Origin: an uncultured Roseiflexaceae bacterium
GTDB lineage: Bacteria; Chloroflexota; Chloroflexia; Chloroflexales; Roseiflexaceae
Direction: 5' to 3'
Assembly (NCBI GenBank): GCA_937974195.1
Contig: CALJIC010000300.1
Coordinates: 1 to 7,235 of the forward strand
DNA length: 7,235 bases
In this document: positions 5,793-7,235 of the stretch, piece by piece
Layout: every line of letters begins with the position of its first letter
Position numbering within the stretch: the stretch's first letter is position 1
Notes under the pieces: generated by a model
Told to the model about the DNA's origin: nothing
Seen by the model: the letters and a program-made list of their open reading frames with translations, nothing else
The model's database searches: none
Translations under genes and position numbers: made by a program

Positions 5793-7097
5793 CTACCCCT
5801 TCGTCTCCCCCACCATCCCCACCAGCTCGCCGACCGAAGGCGCCGCCTCGTCGCGGAAGCGGGCGACGCTGATGCGCGGCAGCAGCGCGAGCGAGGCGCC
5901 CAGCGCCAGGGCCTGGATCAGAAACACCACGACGTAGCCGGCCGGCTTGCTGGCGCTCACGGCCGTCACCACATCGCGCACCACCCCGCTCAGCAGCGTG
6001 CCCCCCAGGCGGGCCAGCGCGTCGGCCACGCCCCACGCGCCAACGAACACCCCGACCTGCCCCGGCAGAGTCATGTCCAGCATCAGCGCCAGGTTCGCGG
6101 CCGTTGAGATCCCGCTGCCGAAGCCGAACAGCACTAGGCTGGGGATGAAGATCGCCGGCGCGCCGAGCGCCCCGCTCAGGGCGATCAGCAGCAGGCCGAT
6201 CCCCACCAGCGCGCCGCCGAGGGCCGCAGCGCGCAGCTTGCCGACGCGCCGCGCCAGCGGGCCGGTGAGCAGCAGCGCGACCAGCAGCGCCGCGCCCCAG
6301 ATCGAGGTGTAGCGGGTGGTGGTCTCCACCGGCGCGCCGAAGACATCGGCGGCGAACGGCTCCAGCAGCACGTCCTGCCCGAGGATGGCGATCAGCAGCA
6401 GGATCAGGTAGATGAAGAACAGGCGCGCCTGGGGCGTGCGGCTGACCAGCCCGAGCAGCTCCCCGAACGAGCGCCGGGCGCTGGGCGCGGGCAGCCCGCT
6501 GCGCGGCTCGAGGCCCAGCAGCGCCCCGACGCCGATCAGCACCGCCAGCCCGCAGGTGACGTAGAACGCCGCGAGCAGCTTCTCGGGCGTGTAGTCGCGC
6601 AGCATGCGCGAGATGCCGATGCCGGCGGTGATCACCCCCAGGATCAGGATGAACCACATCGCGCCGACCGTGCGGGCGCGGTGCTCCTCGCCGGCCAGCT
6701 CGGTGGCGAGCGACAGGTAGGAGACCGTCGCGAAGTTGAAGCCGATGGCCCACATGCCGAAGGCCAGCAGGCACAGCGGCAGGCCGATCGCCGGGCTCTC
6801 GGCCAGCGCGAACGCGGCGGAGGGCGACAGAGCGGAGCCCAGGGAACACAGGAGCAGCCCGACCACGATGTAGGGAGTGCGCCGCAGGCCGCCGATCGGG
6901 TGGCGGTCCGAGTAGCCGCCGATCCACACCTGGATCGGCGCGCTGAGGTAGGGGAGCGCGATCAGCAGTGCCACCAGGGTGGCCGGGATGCCCAGCTCGC
7001 TGATCATCACCCGGTTGAGCGTGCCATCGATCGGAACTGCGGTGAGCGCCACCGCCATGTTGATCAGGCCGAGACGAAGGATTTTCGAGAACGGCAT
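5793..7097 (-). CDS. PucC-family major facilitator protein
   Basis: This is a 434-residue integral membrane protein with about 12 predicted helices. It matches the PucC (BCH1/LhaA) branch of the major facilitator superfamily, whose studied members help assemble light-harvesting complexes or handle (bacterio)chlorophyll. Supporting motifs in order: GTLNRVMISELGIPATLV (25-42), a loop-2 motif GGYSDRHPIGGLRRTPYI (60-77), ATELAGEEHRARTVG (131-145), QDVLLEPFAADVFG (241-254) with TTRYTSIWGAALL (260-272), and DMTLPGQVGVFVGAWGVADA (341-360). Length is normal for the family. The ATG has GAGGGA about 7 bases upstream on the minus strand. A weak promoter may lie in the AT-rich stretch near 7110-7122. Substrate and exact role are inferred; no other photosynthesis gene is in the window, so a divergent MFS transporter of unrelated function remains possible. 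Confidence 0.85.
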   Translation of the reverse strand: MPFSKILRLGLINMAVALTAVPIDGTLNRVMISELGIPATLVALLIALPYLSAPIQVWIGGYSDRHPIGGLRRTPYIVVGLLLCSLGSALSPSAAFALAESPAIGLPLCLLAFGMWAIGFNFATVSYLSLATELAGEEHRARTVGAMWFILILGVITAGIGISRMLRDYTPEKLLAAFYVTCGLAVLIGVGALLGLEPRSGLPAPSARRSFGELLGLVSRTPQARLFFIYLILLLIAILGQDVLLEPFAADVFGAPVETTTRYTSIWGAALLVALLLTGPLARRVGKLRAAALGGALVGIGLLLIALSGALGAPAIFIPSLVLFGFGSGISTAANLALMLDMTLPGQVGVFVGAWGVADALARLGGTLLSGVVRDVVTAVSASKPAGYVVVFLIQALALGASLALLPRISVARFRDEAAPSVGELVGMVGETKG

Positions 7098-7235
7098 GCA
7101 GCGTCCCTCAAATATCAGGAGTTACGCGGTGCGGCCAGAGCGTGCTTGAGGGCGAGAGAGCAGCGGCTCCTTCTCGTGCTCTTGAAGGCGAGAGGGACTC
7201 CAGCCCCTCTCGCGCTCTCCCCCGCCGGAAGGGGC
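7098..7235. other. Non-coding region upstream of the PucC-family gene, with short repeats
   Basis: No gene is visible up to the window edge. The part next to the gene (7110-7120) is AT-rich and contains, on the minus strand, TGATATTTG, a weak candidate -10 with no matching -35. Further out are two related direct copies (7141-7159 and 7175-7196) sharing CGTGCT..TTGA.GGCGAGAG, and the inverted repeat listed separately. Confidence 0.5.
7188..7213. repeat. Inverted repeat with 9-bp arms
   Basis: GCGAGAGGG sits next to an 8-base loop and CCCTCTCGC at 7205-7213. It is a perfect GC-rich hairpin, upstream of the PucC-family gene on its coding strand. It could terminate a transcript from a gene beyond the window edge or belong to a dispersed intergenic repeat. 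A further outer pairing (GCCCCT 7203-7208 with AGGGGC 7230-7235) reaches the last base, so the element may continue outside. Confidence 0.5.

Overview
The window is GC-rich bacterial DNA carrying six full-length protein genes and no RNA genes, CRISPR array or insertion sequence that I can see. Two genes point to an organism with a photosynthetic (or formerly photosynthetic) membrane: a UDP-sulfoquinovose synthase (sulfolipid headgroup synthesis) and a PucC-family major-facilitator protein (the family linked to light-harvesting complex assembly). With the high GC and the general gene flavour, my best guess is a Chloroflexota bacterium related to the Roseiflexus/Chloroflexus group. This is inference from gene content, not a phylogenetic placement.

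Layout. Bases 63-2447 (minus strand) hold a two-gene operon for a sodium:solute symporter: a 93-residue small subunit (DUF4212) followed 15 bases later by the 695-residue transporter of the VC_2705 type. Bases 2448-2826 are a non-coding region between divergent genes. At its right end is a promoter with an extended -10 box, preceded by three tandem 11-bp repeats. That promoter drives a tyrosine recombinase (2827-3840, plus). A second promoter (3908-3936) then drives sqdB (3987-5186, plus). A 127-base gap with three consecutive perfect GC-rich hairpins separates sqdB from a small DinB-like four-helix protein (5314-5784, plus). The PucC-family transporter (5793-7097, minus) converges on it with only 8 bases between the stop codons. 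The last 138 bases are non-coding and carry short direct and inverted repeats.

Function. The symporter pair probably imports a small organic acid such as acetate, but the substrate cannot be read from sequence. SqdB makes UDP-sulfoquinovose for the lipid SQDG; its usual partner, the glycosyltransferase SqdX/SQD2, is not in the window. The recombinase has all six catalytic positions and looks active, but no integrative element or attachment site is visible around it.

The most interesting non-coding feature is the 11-bp triple repeat before the recombinase. Its spacing and position relative to the -10 box match the geometry of an OmpR/PhoB-type response-regulator box in a promoter with a poor -35. 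I found no clear evidence of a previously undescribed multi-gene system.
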